The notes under the pieces are model-generated. The model had not been told where the DNA came from and did not search any database. It saw only the letters and a list, made by a program, of their open reading frames with translations. Made by a program: the position numbers and the translations under genes. A stretch of DNA of 64,000 nt. Source: Candidatus Solibacter usitatus. GTDB lineage: Bacteria; Acidobacteriota; Terriglobia; Bryobacterales; Bryobacteraceae. Below, piece after piece: positions 10,341 to 21,007 of this stretch (position 1 is its first letter; each line of letters starts with the position of its first letter). The stretch spans positions 1 to 64,000 of the forward strand of contig JACPNO010000037.1 in assembly GCA_016185465.1 (NCBI GenBank), written 5' to 3'.

Positions 10341-11375
10341 ATGCCCAAGACAGTGGTCACATTCGGTGAAATCATGATGCGCCTCGCGCCTCCCGGGTTC
10401 GAGCGCTTTCTGCAAACGCCGCAGTTTGTGGCGACGTTCGGGGGCGGGGAAGCCAACGTGGCCGTGGCGCTGGCCGGGTTTGGATGGCCGGCGGCCTATG
10501 TGACGGTGCTGCCGCCCAATCATCCGATTGCCGACGCCGTGATCGCCGAGCTGCGGCGCTTTGGCGTGGAGACGTCGCGCATCGTGCGCGCCAAGGGGCG
10601 GCTGGGCGTGTATTACGTGGAGACCGGCGCCAATCAACGTCCGTCCAAAGTCGTGTACGACCGCGACGGCGCCGCGATTGCGCTGGCCAAGCCGGGCGAT
10701 ATCGACTGGGCGAAGACTTTCGAAGGCGCCGGCTGGTTCCATATTACCGGCATCATGCCGGCGTTGAGCGCATCGGCAGCGGATCTGGCGCTCGAATCGG
10801 TTCGCATGGCGCGCGCGGCGGGCCTGACGGTTTCCTGCGATCTGAATTACCGCAAGAATCTCTGGAAGTATGGGCGCGCCACTACGGAGGTGATGCGTGA
10901 GCTGGTGAAGTTCGCCGACATCGTCATCGCCAACGAAGAAGATTGCCAGATGACGCTGGGCGTCAAAGTGGACGTGGATGTGCAATCCGGCCACCTGGAC
11001 AGTGAACAGTATCGCAAGCTCGCCGAGAAGGTGCTGGGCGAGTTTTCGCATCTCAAAATGATTGCGATTACTCTGCGGGAGTCGAAGAGCGCGTCGCATA
11101 ACGGCTGGTCGGCGTGCCTGCATGATGGCAAGCAGTTCCTGACCAGCCGGCATTATGAGATCACCCATATTGTGGACCGCGTGGGCGGCGGCGATTGCTT
11201 CGCCGGCGGGTTGATCTACGGCCTGCTGGCTCTGGGCGGTAGCCAGGAGGCGCTGGAATTCGCGGTAGCGGCTTCCTGCCTGAAACACTCGATTCCGGGC
11301 GATTTCAACCGGTTTTCAGTGGATGAAGTGAAGAATTTGCTCAAGGGCGACGGATCAGGGCGGGTGCAGCGGTAA
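10341..11375 (+). CDS. kdgK: PfkB family sugar kinase, 2-keto-3-deoxygluconate kinase-like
   Basis: [13 protein letters not shown] start and [18 protein letters not shown] PfkB signature. Confidence 0.85.
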   Translation: MPKTVVTFGEIMMRLAPPGFERFLQTPQFVATFGGGEANVAVALAGFGWPAAYVTVLPPNHPIADAVIAELRRFGVETSRIVRAKGRLGVYYVETGANQRPSKVVYDRDGAAIALAKPGDIDWAKTFEGAGWFHITGIMPALSASAADLALESVRMARAAGLTVSCDLNYRKNLWKYGRATTEVMRELVKFADIVIANEEDCQMTLGVKVDVDVQSGHLDSEQYRKLAEKVLGEFSHLKMIAITLRESKSASHNGWSACLHDGKQFLTSRHYEITHIVDRVGGGDCFAGGLIYGLLALGGSQEALEFAVAASCLKHSIPGDFNRFSVDEVKNLLKGDGSGRVQR

Positions 11376-11376
11376 G

Positions 11377-11445
11377 GTGGGGCAGGTCCCCGACCTGCCG
11401 TTTTGACCATTAAAAGAAAACCGGCAGGTCGGAGACCTGCCCCAC
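11377..11445. repeat. Family B inverted repeat
   Basis: GTGGGGCAGGTCCCCGACCTGCC ... GGCAGGTCGGAGACCTGCCCCAC; begins just after the 11375 stop. Confidence 0.9.
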
Positions 11446-11549
11446 TATACCTATCCATCGGTACTAGTGGATCTTACGCAGTTCCTGAAATTACATAACT
11501 CTTACAAAGTGCCGATCAGATCCCTGATAGTTTTGTAGCCGGAGACCCC

Positions 11550-12404
<855 letters not shown>

Positions 12405-12443
12405 CGTTTCCTGAAAACGCCCTGACGGGCATAAGCTGGTGAC

Positions 12444-13337
12444 ATGGTAGTTGCCGGCCGGCAAAAATCCGTCGCCTTTTTCATCGCTCTGGGCGTCGGC
12501 CTCATCTCGGTCATTCTTCTCCTCTATATCGGCTGGGTCATTCTCAACTGGCGCAACGGGATTCTGCTGGTCCTCAGCGTGCTGCTAGTGGCGATGGTCA
12601 TTAGCGGCCTGGTGTTGAACACCATTTTTCTGGTGCGGGAAATCCGGCGCAACGAGCAGCACAATGCCTTCATCAACGCGGTGACGCACGAGCTGAAGAC
12701 GCCCGTAGCCTCTATCCGCCTGTACCTGGAAACGCTGCAGACGCGCGACGTCGACGAGGCCAAGCGCCAGGAGTTTTACGGCACGATGCTCGAGGATAGC
12801 GACCGCCTGCTTTCCACGATCGAGCAGATTCTGCGCACCGGGCGCGTGGGCTCGGCCACCAATAAGCTCAATGTCGCGCCCGTCGATCTGGGGGGCGTGG
12901 TGGAGGATTGCTTAACCCGTGCGCGCACGCTGCATCGCGTGTCCCCGGAAGCCTTGAGCTATGTTGCCGGCCCGCCGGTGACTATTTTGGGCGATCAGGA
13001 AGAAGTGCGCGCGGCGGTTTCAAACCTGATCGACAATGCCGTGAAATATTCCGGCGCTGAAGTCAACGTAAGGGTAGAAACGGCCAATGTGGATGGCAAA
13101 TATGCCTCCGTGCGAGTGAGCGATCAGGGGGCCGGCATTCCGAAGGCCGAGCTAAAGCGGATTTTCAAGCGCTTTTACCGCGTGCCAGGGCCGTTGGCAT
13201 CGCGCGTGAAGGGCACGGGCCTGGGCTTGTACATTGTGCGGTCCGTGGCCAAGCGGCACGGCGGGCTGGCGTGGGCGGAAAGCCAGGGCCCGGGCCGCGG
13301 CAGCACGTTCGTGCTGCAATTTCCCATCGTCAAGTAA
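12444..13337 (+). CDS. Sensor histidine kinase
   Basis: TM segments, THELKTPVASIRLYLETL H-box, GTGLGLYIVRSVAKRHGG ATPase motif. Confidence 0.9.
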   Translation: MVVAGRQKSVAFFIALGVGLISVILLLYIGWVILNWRNGILLVLSVLLVAMVISGLVLNTIFLVREIRRNEQHNAFINAVTHELKTPVASIRLYLETLQTRDVDEAKRQEFYGTMLEDSDRLLSTIEQILRTGRVGSATNKLNVAPVDLGGVVEDCLTRARTLHRVSPEALSYVAGPPVTILGDQEEVRAAVSNLIDNAVKYSGAEVNVRVETANVDGKYASVRVSDQGAGIPKAELKRIFKRFYRVPGPLASRVKGTGLGLYIVRSVAKRHGGLAWAESQGPGRGSTFVLQFPIVK

Positions 13338-13343
13338 CCGAAA

Positions 13344-14105
13344 ATGAACCGCGTCCTGGTGGTGGAAGACGAGAAACACCTGGCCGAAGGCCTGCGCTTC
13401 AATTTGGAGGCTGAGGGCTACCAGGTGCAGGTGGTCGATACCGGTGAAGCCGCGCTCGCTTTGCTGCTGGCGGAAGCGGTGGCTTTCGATGTCGTCGTGC
13501 TGGACGTCATGCTGCCCGGCAAAGACGGCTTCACGGTGATGGCGGAAACGCGCCATGCCGGACAATTCATCCCGACGCTGATGCTGACCGCCCGCGGCCA
13601 CCCCGAAGACGTGCTGAAGGGTTTTGCGGCCGGCGCCGACGACTATCTCACCAAGCCCTTCGACCTGGCGATTCTGATCGCCCGCCTGCAGGGCCTGTTG
13701 CGGCGGCGCGACTGGCTGCGCGCGTCGCTCGACCCGGGCTCAAGTCTGGCGCCCGCCAACCATGTCACCGCGCCGGCGGAGCTGAAGGACGTCTTCACTT
13801 TCGGCGACAAGGCGGTGCATTTCGATCGCCTGGAATTGCACGTTCGCGAGCAGGTATTTCCCTTGACATTGATGGAAGCCAACGTCCTGCGCTACCTGAT
13901 CCAGCACGAGGATAAGGCGGTATCGCGCAAGAAAATGCTGGAAGAAGTTTGGGGCCTGCGTGAAGACACCGACACGCGCGCCATCGATAACTTCATCGTT
14001 CGCCTGCGGCGCTACATCGAAGACGATCACACCCGCCCCCGGCACCTGCTGACCGTGCGCGGCGTGGGCTACCGCTTCGTGGCTACGCCTGCGCTCGTGG
14101 AGTGA
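13344..14105 (+). CDS. OmpR/PhoB family response regulator
   Basis: Receiver domain (LVVEDEKHLAEGL, VLDVMLPGKDGF) and winged helix (RGVGYRF). Confidence 0.92.
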   Translation: MNRVLVVEDEKHLAEGLRFNLEAEGYQVQVVDTGEAALALLLAEAVAFDVVVLDVMLPGKDGFTVMAETRHAGQFIPTLMLTARGHPEDVLKGFAAGADDYLTKPFDLAILIARLQGLLRRRDWLRASLDPGSSLAPANHVTAPAELKDVFTFGDKAVHFDRLELHVREQVFPLTLMEANVLRYLIQHEDKAVSRKKMLEEVWGLREDTDTRAIDNFIVRLRRYIEDDHTRPRHLLTVRGVGYRFVATPALVE

Positions 14106-14149
14106 TATGCTTGAGGCTCACCAGAGCGAGCCCAGGAGGCTCATTTCTC

Positions 14150-14500
14150 ATGCAAAGAAGTATTCGATTATTGGCGGCGTGCACCCTCGCGCTCACTCTA
14201 GCCTGCGTAGCTTTTGCCCAGAGTGGAATGGCGTACCTGGAAGGCAGCGTCAAGGGCGTGGACGGCAAGGCGCTGCAAGGCGCGGTCATCAAACTGGAAC
14301 GCACCGATGGCCAAGCCAAGTATGAAGTGAAAACCAACAAAAAGGGTCAATGGATGCAGGCCGGAATCGCGCTCGGCGGCGTGTTCACCGTGAGTTTATT
14401 GGTCGACGGCAAAGTGGCCGATAGCAAGCACAACGTGAAGCCTGGGACCGACGGCGGCGCCATCCATTTCGATTTGTCGAAGCCGAGGGCCAAATCGTAG
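14150..14500 (+). CDS. Exported carboxypeptidase-regulatory-like domain protein
   Basis: Signal peptide then GSVKGVDGKALQGAVIKLER. Confidence 0.7.
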   Translation: MQRSIRLLAACTLALTLACVAFAQSGMAYLEGSVKGVDGKALQGAVIKLERTDGQAKYEVKTNKKGQWMQAGIALGGVFTVSLLVDGKVADSKHNVKPGTDGGAIHFDLSKPRAKS

Positions 14501-14511
14501 CTCTCCGCGGT

Positions 14512-16647
14512 TTAATCGTTCTTGCCAATCCACTGCAGCAGTAAAGCGCCATCCAGCGACCGGCGCGGCTCGTAGGTGAGCTGGTTCTGTCCCGCCGTCC
14601 CGGTCACGCGCTCGAAGCGCGCCACTGCGGCTGCAGCATCGGATAGCTGGGTGTCCCCTGCCTGGCAGAAAAGCACTTTGCGCGGCGCCAGGAGCGCCAC
14701 GATATCGGGGACATCCGCGGTGGCGAGCGCGGCTGGAATCACCGATCCAAAATCGACGCTGTAGCCGGCGGCATTCAAGCGTCCGTTGAGCTGAGCGTCG
14801 TTCCAGGAAATGTTGAGGCGGGTGCCGGGCGCAGGAGTTTTCGCTCTCATTTGGGAGACAAAGCTGTGCAGGAATCCTGCCGCTGCAATCTGAGCGATGC
14901 GTGTGTCGGCGACCGCCGCCAGCAGCACGGGTAGCGCGTCGGCGCCGCGCCCCACGATCGTCACATTGGCGGATGAGATCTCCGGGCGCGTTGCCAGGTA
15001 GTCGATGGCGCGCGTGAGGTCGTAGGCGCGGCGGCCCGCGAGCGGCTGGCCGAACAGAATCTGATTCGCAACCAGCCTAAAGTTGGTGTCATAGCGCGGC
15101 CCGTAGTGGCCCAGCGTTTCGCCCCTTCCGCGAACGTCTACCGCCAGCACTCCGAATCCGGCGGCCAGCAGCGGCAGGACCAGGTCGGATTCCGCCACGG
15201 CCTGCTTGCCCCGCTCGTCGGCGATGAGAACCGCCGGAAAGGGCGCGGCTCCCGGCGACGGGAGCCAGAGCAGACCCGGAATGTGCTGGCCATCCTCGCT
15301 GACGAACGAGATTTTTTCGAGCGAGCCGCCGGGAACCGCTGTTTTCGCCCCACCGTGCGGCGCCAGATATTGCGGCTGGGCTTCGGGTGGTGCGGTCAGG
15401 CGGAGCACCCATGGCCGGACATCGGCGCGCGGGCCTGTGACTGGCAATCCTGCTACGGCCAGCATGGCTTTCTCGCGCGCCAGATCTACGACGGTGGGTG
15501 AATCGGGTAAATTGCAGAGCAGGCGCGGATCTTTTTCGGGCAGCGGCTGGATATCGCCCTCGGCAATGGGATCGCCGTTGCCTTGTCTCAGCAGATGGCG
15601 CGCCATCCAACCGTACATGTGCTCGCGGTAGGGGCGGGAGTAGGCGTGCGGCTGGCCGGCCACTTCGTCGAAACGGGCATTCGCGGGCTGTAGCAGCAGC
15701 GCGTAAATCGCTTCGGCATTGCGCCCGGCCCGGCGCGCGCCGCTGATCGGAAAAATATTGTCGCGATCGCCTTGCAGCATGAGCAGCGGCCGCGGCGCGA
15801 TGAGGCCGGCGATTTCGAACCACTCCATCGCGGCGAAAACGCCGGGGAGATGGGTGCAGGTGCAATGCGGGCCGGCATATTTGAGCCAGTTGGCGAATTC
15901 GAATGTGAAGCCGGTTACCGCGGCGGCATGTACGCGCGAATCGAGCGCGGCGGTGAACAGCGTGTTCAGGCCGCCCCCGGAATTGCCGGTAACTCCGATT
16001 CGTTCGGCGTCGACCTCGGCGAGCGTGGAGACATAATCGATCGCGCGCATCGTGTCCCACACCATCCATCCGGCGATTGTTTCGCCCAGCGGCAGCAGCG
16101 CGTACCCGGCTTCGTGATGAATGTTGCCCAGCGTCATGCGCTCGCCCTGGCCGATGGCGTCGTAGACCAGCACGACAAATCCCATCTGCGCGAGCTTAAT
16201 GCAGCGGGCTTGTACTTCCGACGCCGTTTTTCCAGCGGAGAGGAAATGGCCGATGGGCGAAACGATGGCCGGATGCTTGCCGGCGGCGAAGGGCTTCGCC
16301 CGATATACGTTGGCGCTGACAGGAAATCCCGGACGGCTTTCGAAGATGACATTTTCGATGGTGTAGCTTCCCAGGTCGTGGTGGTTGACGATGCGCGCGT
16401 TCAGCGGCGTCCGCTCGGGCAGGCGCTCAAGACCGATGGCGCTGCGGAATGCGCGCTCGACTTCCGGCCGCCGCTTGCGCCACGCTTCGGCGTCCACCGC
16501 CGGTTTCCAGCGCTGCAGAAATTCGGCGGCGTCGCCGAGCGACTTGATCAGCGCCGGCGAGTTCGGCAGCACGTTGGCCAGGTCGGCGAGCTGCGCCTCC
16601 TGCGCGTTCGCTGCCGCTAATGCCAACCACATGCCGATCCAAAGCCG
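14512..16647 (-). CDS. Tandem alpha/beta hydrolase, acetylxylan-esterase-like, exported
   Basis: GNSGGG nucleophile elbow in the N half; second hydrolase-like half with GRGADA; start approximate. Confidence 0.75.
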   Translation of the reverse strand, partial: RLWIGMWLALAAANAQEAQLADLANVLPNSPALIKSLGDAAEFLQRWKPAVDAEAWRKRRPEVERAFRSAIGLERLPERTPLNARIVNHHDLGSYTIENVIFESRPGFPVSANVYRAKPFAAGKHPAIVSPIGHFLSAGKTASEVQARCIKLAQMGFVVLVYDAIGQGERMTLGNIHHEAGYALLPLGETIAGWMVWDTMRAIDYVSTLAEVDAERIGVTGNSGGGLNTLFTAALDSRVHAAAVTGFTFEFANWLKYAGPHCTCTHLPGVFAAMEWFEIAGLIAPRPLLMLQGDRDNIFPISGARRAGRNAEAIYALLLQPANARFDEVAGQPHAYSRPYREHMYGWMARHLLRQGNGDPIAEGDIQPLPEKDPRLLCNLPDSPTVVDLAREKAMLAVAGLPVTGPRADVRPWVLRLTAPPEAQPQYLAPHGGAKTAVPGGSLEKISFVSEDGQHIPGLLWLPSPGAAPFPAVLIADERGKQAVAESDLVLPLLAAGFGVLAVDVRGRGETLGHYGPRYDTNFRLVANQILFGQPLAGRRAYDLTRAIDYLATRPEISSANVTIVGRGADALPVLLAAVADTRIAQIAAAGFLHSFVSQMRAKTPAPGTRLNISWNDAQLNGRLNAAGYSVDFGSVIPAALATADVPDIVALLAPRKVLFCQAGDTQLSDAAAAVARFERVTGTAGQNQLTYEPRRSLDGALLLQWIGKND

Positions 16648-16697
16648 CACCTGAACATGGTACAGCGGGGCGGAGACAGAATCCGCTAGTCTATGCC

Positions 16698-17723
16698 ATG
16701 ATGGTCGCCGGTCTCCCGCTTCGCTGCTGCCGCATGACACGATTGGCGCCGCTCGTCTTGCTTTGCGCAGTGCTCGGCTGTTCACGCTCGCCGCAGCGGG
16801 AAGTTCGCCTGGCGGTGCCGCGGGATGCCATCACATTTCTACCTGTTCATCTGGCCGGAAAGCTTGGCTACTACGAGCAAAGTGGATTGCACGTTGCGCT
16901 CTCGGAAGTCGGCGGCCTGGCCAAAGGCATGGAGGCGCTGCTGGGCGGCAGCGTTGACGTAAGCGCGGGATCGGCGGAACAGGTGATACAAATTGCCGCC
17001 GAGGGCCGGCGCGTGCAATCGTTTCTGGTGATTTATCAGAACACCTCGCGGGTGTTGATCGTATCGCCGGCGGCCGCGAAAAAGATCCGGCAGATTACGG
17101 ATTTGAAAGGCGCGCGCGTGGGCATTTCATCGCCCGGTTCGCCGACGCATTTGTTCCTGAATTACGTGCTGGTGGCGCAGGGCCTGGCGGCGAGCGACGT
17201 CAGCGCGATTTCCATTGGCACCGGGCTAAGCTCCGTCGAAGCGATCGAACGCGGACAGGTGGATGCGGCGGTGCTGGTGGGCAGTTCGCTGCCGCTGCTG
17301 GCCAGGCGGCATCCGAATCTGGCGATTCTTGCCGACAGCCGCGGCACGGAAGGCGCGCAGCACGTTTTCGGCGTCGCCAGTTACCCGGGCGCGGTTCTGC
17401 TGAGCCAGGAAAAATGGCTGCAAGGGAATCCGGATCTCGCCAGGCGGTTGGTCCGCGCCGTTAAACAGGCGATGCGCTGGATGCGCGAACATCCGGCGGA
17501 GGAGATCCGGGCGGCCATGGATCCCAGCCAGCGCACAGCCGATGTGGAAGCCGATCTGCAAGCCATTCGCGATTACGGGCCTACTGTATCGAGCGAAGGA
17601 ATGATGCCGGCCGATGCGCCCGCGGCCATGCGCAAAGTCCTGGCGATATCGCTCGAGCGTGTGCGCGCGGCGGATATCGATCTCGCGCAGACCTACACCA
17701 ATCAATTCGCGGCGGAGAAGTGA
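16698..17723 (+). CDS. ABC transporter substrate-binding lipoprotein, NMT1/SsuA-like
   Basis: Lipobox LLCAVLGC; VPRDAITFLPVHLAGKLGYYEQSGLHV. Confidence 0.85.
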   Translation: MMVAGLPLRCCRMTRLAPLVLLCAVLGCSRSPQREVRLAVPRDAITFLPVHLAGKLGYYEQSGLHVALSEVGGLAKGMEALLGGSVDVSAGSAEQVIQIAAEGRRVQSFLVIYQNTSRVLIVSPAAAKKIRQITDLKGARVGISSPGSPTHLFLNYVLVAQGLAASDVSAISIGTGLSSVEAIERGQVDAAVLVGSSLPLLARRHPNLAILADSRGTEGAQHVFGVASYPGAVLLSQEKWLQGNPDLARRLVRAVKQAMRWMREHPAEEIRAAMDPSQRTADVEADLQAIRDYGPTVSSEGMMPADAPAAMRKVLAISLERVRAADIDLAQTYTNQFAAEK

Positions 17724-18508
17724 CGGTGGCTCCCGCCATCGCCCTGCGCGGCGTCGCCAAGCGCTTTCCCGGCTACACGGCGCTTGAAGACATTACGCTC
17801 GATATTCCCGCCGGACGATTTCTCTCGATTGTCGGCCCGAGCGGCTGCGGCAAATCGACGCTGCTGAATATGACCGCAGGACTGTCGAGGCCAAGCGAGG
17901 GCGCCATAGAAATTTTTGGCGAGGAACTTGCCGGCATCAACCGCCGCGCTTCGTACATGTTCCAGCAGGAGGCTCTGCTTCCCTGGAAAACCGTGCGGGA
18001 AAATATTCAGCTGGGGCTGACATTTCGGGGAAGGGAAGGCCGCGCGGCGGCGGAGCAGGCCGCTGCCTGGATTCATCGCGTGGGGCTCGACGGCTTTGCG
18101 GCGAGCTATCCGTATCAATTGAGCGGCGGCATGCGCAAGCGCGTTTCCATGGCGCAATGCTGGATTGTTGAGCCCGAGATGGTTCTGATGGACGAGCCGT
18201 TCGCGGCGCTCGATGTCCACACCCGTCTGCGCATGCAAAGCGAAATCCTGGCCTTGTGGACCGGCTCCGGCAAAACCGTGGTCTTCGTCACGCACGATCT
18301 GGAGGAGGCAATTTCACTTTCCGATGAAGTGGTGGTGCTCTCCGCCGGGCCCGCCAGCGGCATGATCGGGCGTTACGCGGTAGATTTGCCGCGGCCGCGG
18401 CCATTGATCGACATCAAGACCGAGCCGCGATTTGTCGAGCTCTATCGCGCGATCTGGTCCGACCTGCGCGGAGAAGTATTGAAAAGCTATGAGCGAAACC
18501 GCGCCTAA
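17720..18508 (+). CDS. ABC transporter ATP-binding protein, SsuB/TauB-like
   Basis: Walker A GPSGCGKST, LSGGMRKR, Walker B MVLMDEPF. Confidence 0.93.
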   Translation: MTVAPAIALRGVAKRFPGYTALEDITLDIPAGRFLSIVGPSGCGKSTLLNMTAGLSRPSEGAIEIFGEELAGINRRASYMFQQEALLPWKTVRENIQLGLTFRGREGRAAAEQAAAWIHRVGLDGFAASYPYQLSGGMRKRVSMAQCWIVEPEMVLMDEPFAALDVHTRLRMQSEILALWTGSGKTVVFVTHDLEEAISLSDEVVVLSAGPASGMIGRYAVDLPRPRPLIDIKTEPRFVELYRAIWSDLRGEVLKSYERNRA

Positions 18509-19298
18509 GCGAGGACCGGTTCTGGCATGGCGGATTGCCCTGGGCGCGGCGTTTCTGCTGGCCTGGCAAGGGGGCGTCAACGCGAAGCTGCTGGATAAAT
18601 TTTTCTTCAGCCGGCCGAGCGACGTCATCGCCCGCGTGTGGATGTGGATTGTCAGCGGCACGATCTGGCCGCATCTGGCGGTCACCGTCACCGAAGCCCT
18701 GCTCTCGTTTACGATCGGCGCGCTGCTGGGAATTGCCGGCGGTTTTCTGCTGGCCCGCCTGCCCTGGCTCGCGGCGGTGTGCGATCCGTATGTCAAGATC
18801 GCCAATTCGCTGCCGCGCGTGGTGCTGGCGCCGATTTTCCTGCTCTGGTTCGGGCTGGGCATCTGGTCGAAAGTGGCGTTGGGGGTGACGGTGGTTTTCT
18901 TCATCGTTTTTTTCAATACCTATCAGGGCGTGCGCGAAGTGGATCCGGTGGTGCTGAATAATGCCCGCATGCTGGGCGCGTCGGAGCGGCAGCTCATCCG
19001 CCACGTGCTGATTCCGAGCGCGCTGACGTGGATTTTTTCCAGCTTACACGTCAGCATCGGCTTCGCCATTATCGCCGTGGTGGTGGGGGAATATCTGGGA
19101 GCCTCCAAAGGGATTGGCTACACGATCGCGCAAGCCGAGGGCGTGTTCGACACCACCGGCGTGTTCGCGGGCATGGCGATTCTGGCGGCTTTCGTGCTGC
19201 TGGTGGGCGAGGGCGTGAGCCGGCTGGAGCGCTGGCTGCTGCGCTGGAAGCCGGCTGCGCACGGCGCTGGCGGCGATTCGCGGGATAACGTTGTCTGA
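18489..19298 (+). CDS. ABC transporter permease, SsuC/TauC-like
   Basis: BPD_transp_1-like EAA loop region; operon with the two preceding genes. Confidence 0.9.
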   Translation: MSETAPKRGPVLAWRIALGAAFLLAWQGGVNAKLLDKFFFSRPSDVIARVWMWIVSGTIWPHLAVTVTEALLSFTIGALLGIAGGFLLARLPWLAAVCDPYVKIANSLPRVVLAPIFLLWFGLGIWSKVALGVTVVFFIVFFNTYQGVREVDPVVLNNARMLGASERQLIRHVLIPSALTWIFSSLHVSIGFAIIAVVVGEYLGASKGIGYTIAQAEGVFDTTGVFAGMAILAAFVLLVGEGVSRLERWLLRWKPAAHGAGGDSRDNVV

Positions 19299-19392
19299 CG
19301 CCCAGTGTCGCAATTTTGGACAGCGGTCTCAGCCTGAGCCACGCGCGGCGCGCCGCGTGAGCCAGAAATGTTGAAAGCACGGATTTGGCCGC

Positions 19393-19887
19393 ATGCTTGC
19401 AACGCACCAGGGCATGAGCATCGCTACGCCCGCACAGTCCCTACCCAAAGTTAGCTCGAGTTCCGGCTCGTTCCGGGAACGGTTTTTCAGCATGTTTCAA
19501 GCCAGCTCGCCGGAGAACGCCCCCGCCGCCACTCGGCCGCTTAGCGAGCCGGAAAAACTCGCTGCGCTGTTGACGCGCTCCCTGGCGGGTGACCAGCAGC
19601 CGGGCAAAATGGCCGTAATGAGTCTAACCAACAAAACCGCGGGCCAGTGGGAGATCAGAGTATTGGAAGAAATCTTGACTGGCGCCCCTGCCAGCATGGA
19701 GCCGGCCGATCTGCAAGCGATTGTCGATAGCCGCGATCCGAGCCAAAAAGTTTCGTCCGCCGGCATGGAGAATTTGCATGTCGACCATACCTGGGACGTG
19801 TACCGCACGCTCGACTGCTCCCATTTGCGCAAACTGGCGAAACAGGAGCTGAGCCAGCGGCAGAGCTTTCCCGTCTCCGCGGCGTAG
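19393..19887 (+). CDS. Hypothetical protein
   Basis: 164 aa ORF in its own interval between annotated genes; no family recognised. Confidence 0.5.
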   Translation: MLATHQGMSIATPAQSLPKVSSSSGSFRERFFSMFQASSPENAPAATRPLSEPEKLAALLTRSLAGDQQPGKMAVMSLTNKTAGQWEIRVLEEILTGAPASMEPADLQAIVDSRDPSQKVSSAGMENLHVDHTWDVYRTLDCSHLRKLAKQELSQRQSFPVSAA

Positions 19888-19941
19888 GCAACCGGCGCTC
19901 CATTCCGCCGGCTGCGATAGAATAGTGGGGCACGGTTGGCT

Positions 19942-20916
19942 ATGACGCTTCGCCCCTGGGTGGCTCTCGCGCTTTGTTCGTTCGCTCTGGCTCAGAACGA
20001 GCAAAGACCGATCCGCGTCCAGGTGAACGAAGTCATCGTCCCGGTGACCGTGGTGGACGACCAGGGCAAATTCGTCTCCAACCTGGACGCCAGCGACTTC
20101 CATATTTTCGACGAAGGCAAAGAGCAGAAGATCAACTTCTTCAGCCGCGAGCGCAGCCAGCCGGTAGTGGTCGGTTTCCTCCTCGACCAGAGTAACGGCA
20201 TGCGGATTCACTGGAAGACGTATCAGGATGCAGCCATGGAGCTGATCCTCAATCTGCTGCCCGGCGACAAGAAATTCGCCGGATATCTGATCACCTACGG
20301 CAACCAGGCCGAGCTGCAGGTGAATACCGCCAGCGACTCCGAAAAGATGGTGGAGAAGCTGCGCAAGCTCAAGCCCGGCGGAGGCTCAGCGCTCTATGAC
20401 GCCATCTACATGGCGTGCACGACGCGCGAACTGGTGAAGGGCGAGCCGTATGAGCCGCGCCGCGTGCTGATCGTGATTGGCGACGGTCACGACACGGCCA
20501 GCAAGAAGACTCTGGAGGAGGCGCTGGAAGTCGCCCAGCGCAACCTGGTGACCATCTACGCCATGAGCACGGTGTCGTTCGGATTCAACGCGGAAGGCGA
20601 TAAGAACCTGATCCGGCTGGCGGAAGAAACAGGCGGGCGGCCCGTGTATCCGCTCAACAGTCTGTACAAAGGGGTGGCCGGATATCTGTCCACGCCCTCC
20701 GATGAAGGCAACTTCGCGTACAAGGTGGGAACCGGCGGCTATGCGTCGGCAATCTCCAGTTCGATCTTCCGGGCGATTGCGAACGTGTCCGGCGAAATTA
20801 CCACACAGTACATCTTGCGCTACGTTCCGAACTACGAAGAAGAGTCCAAGGACGGCCAACGCAAGTTTCGTTCCGCAAAGGATATTACCCGCAGGCCCTG
20901 CCATAGCTCCTGGTAA
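19942..20916 (+). CDS. VWFA-related acidobacterial protein (TIGR03436-like), C-terminus disrupted
   Basis: VPVTVVDDQGKFVSNLDASDFHIFDEGKEQ and VWA core; terminal RKGYYPQALP* occurs in another frame at 20874-20906. Confidence 0.8.
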   Translation: MTLRPWVALALCSFALAQNEQRPIRVQVNEVIVPVTVVDDQGKFVSNLDASDFHIFDEGKEQKINFFSRERSQPVVVGFLLDQSNGMRIHWKTYQDAAMELILNLLPGDKKFAGYLITYGNQAELQVNTASDSEKMVEKLRKLKPGGGSALYDAIYMACTTRELVKGEPYEPRRVLIVIGDGHDTASKKTLEEALEVAQRNLVTIYAMSTVSFGFNAEGDKNLIRLAEETGGRPVYPLNSLYKGVAGYLSTPSDEGNFAYKVGTGGYASAISSSIFRAIANVSGEITTQYILRYVPNYEEESKDGQRKFRSAKDITRRPCHSSW

Positions 20917-21007
20917 GCGCGAATGGCTCCCGCAATGAAGTGAAACCCCTGTTTTCCTGGCCTGGCGAGTAAGGTAAGCTAGGCACTGGCGAGGTAGGGC
21001 AAGGTCA

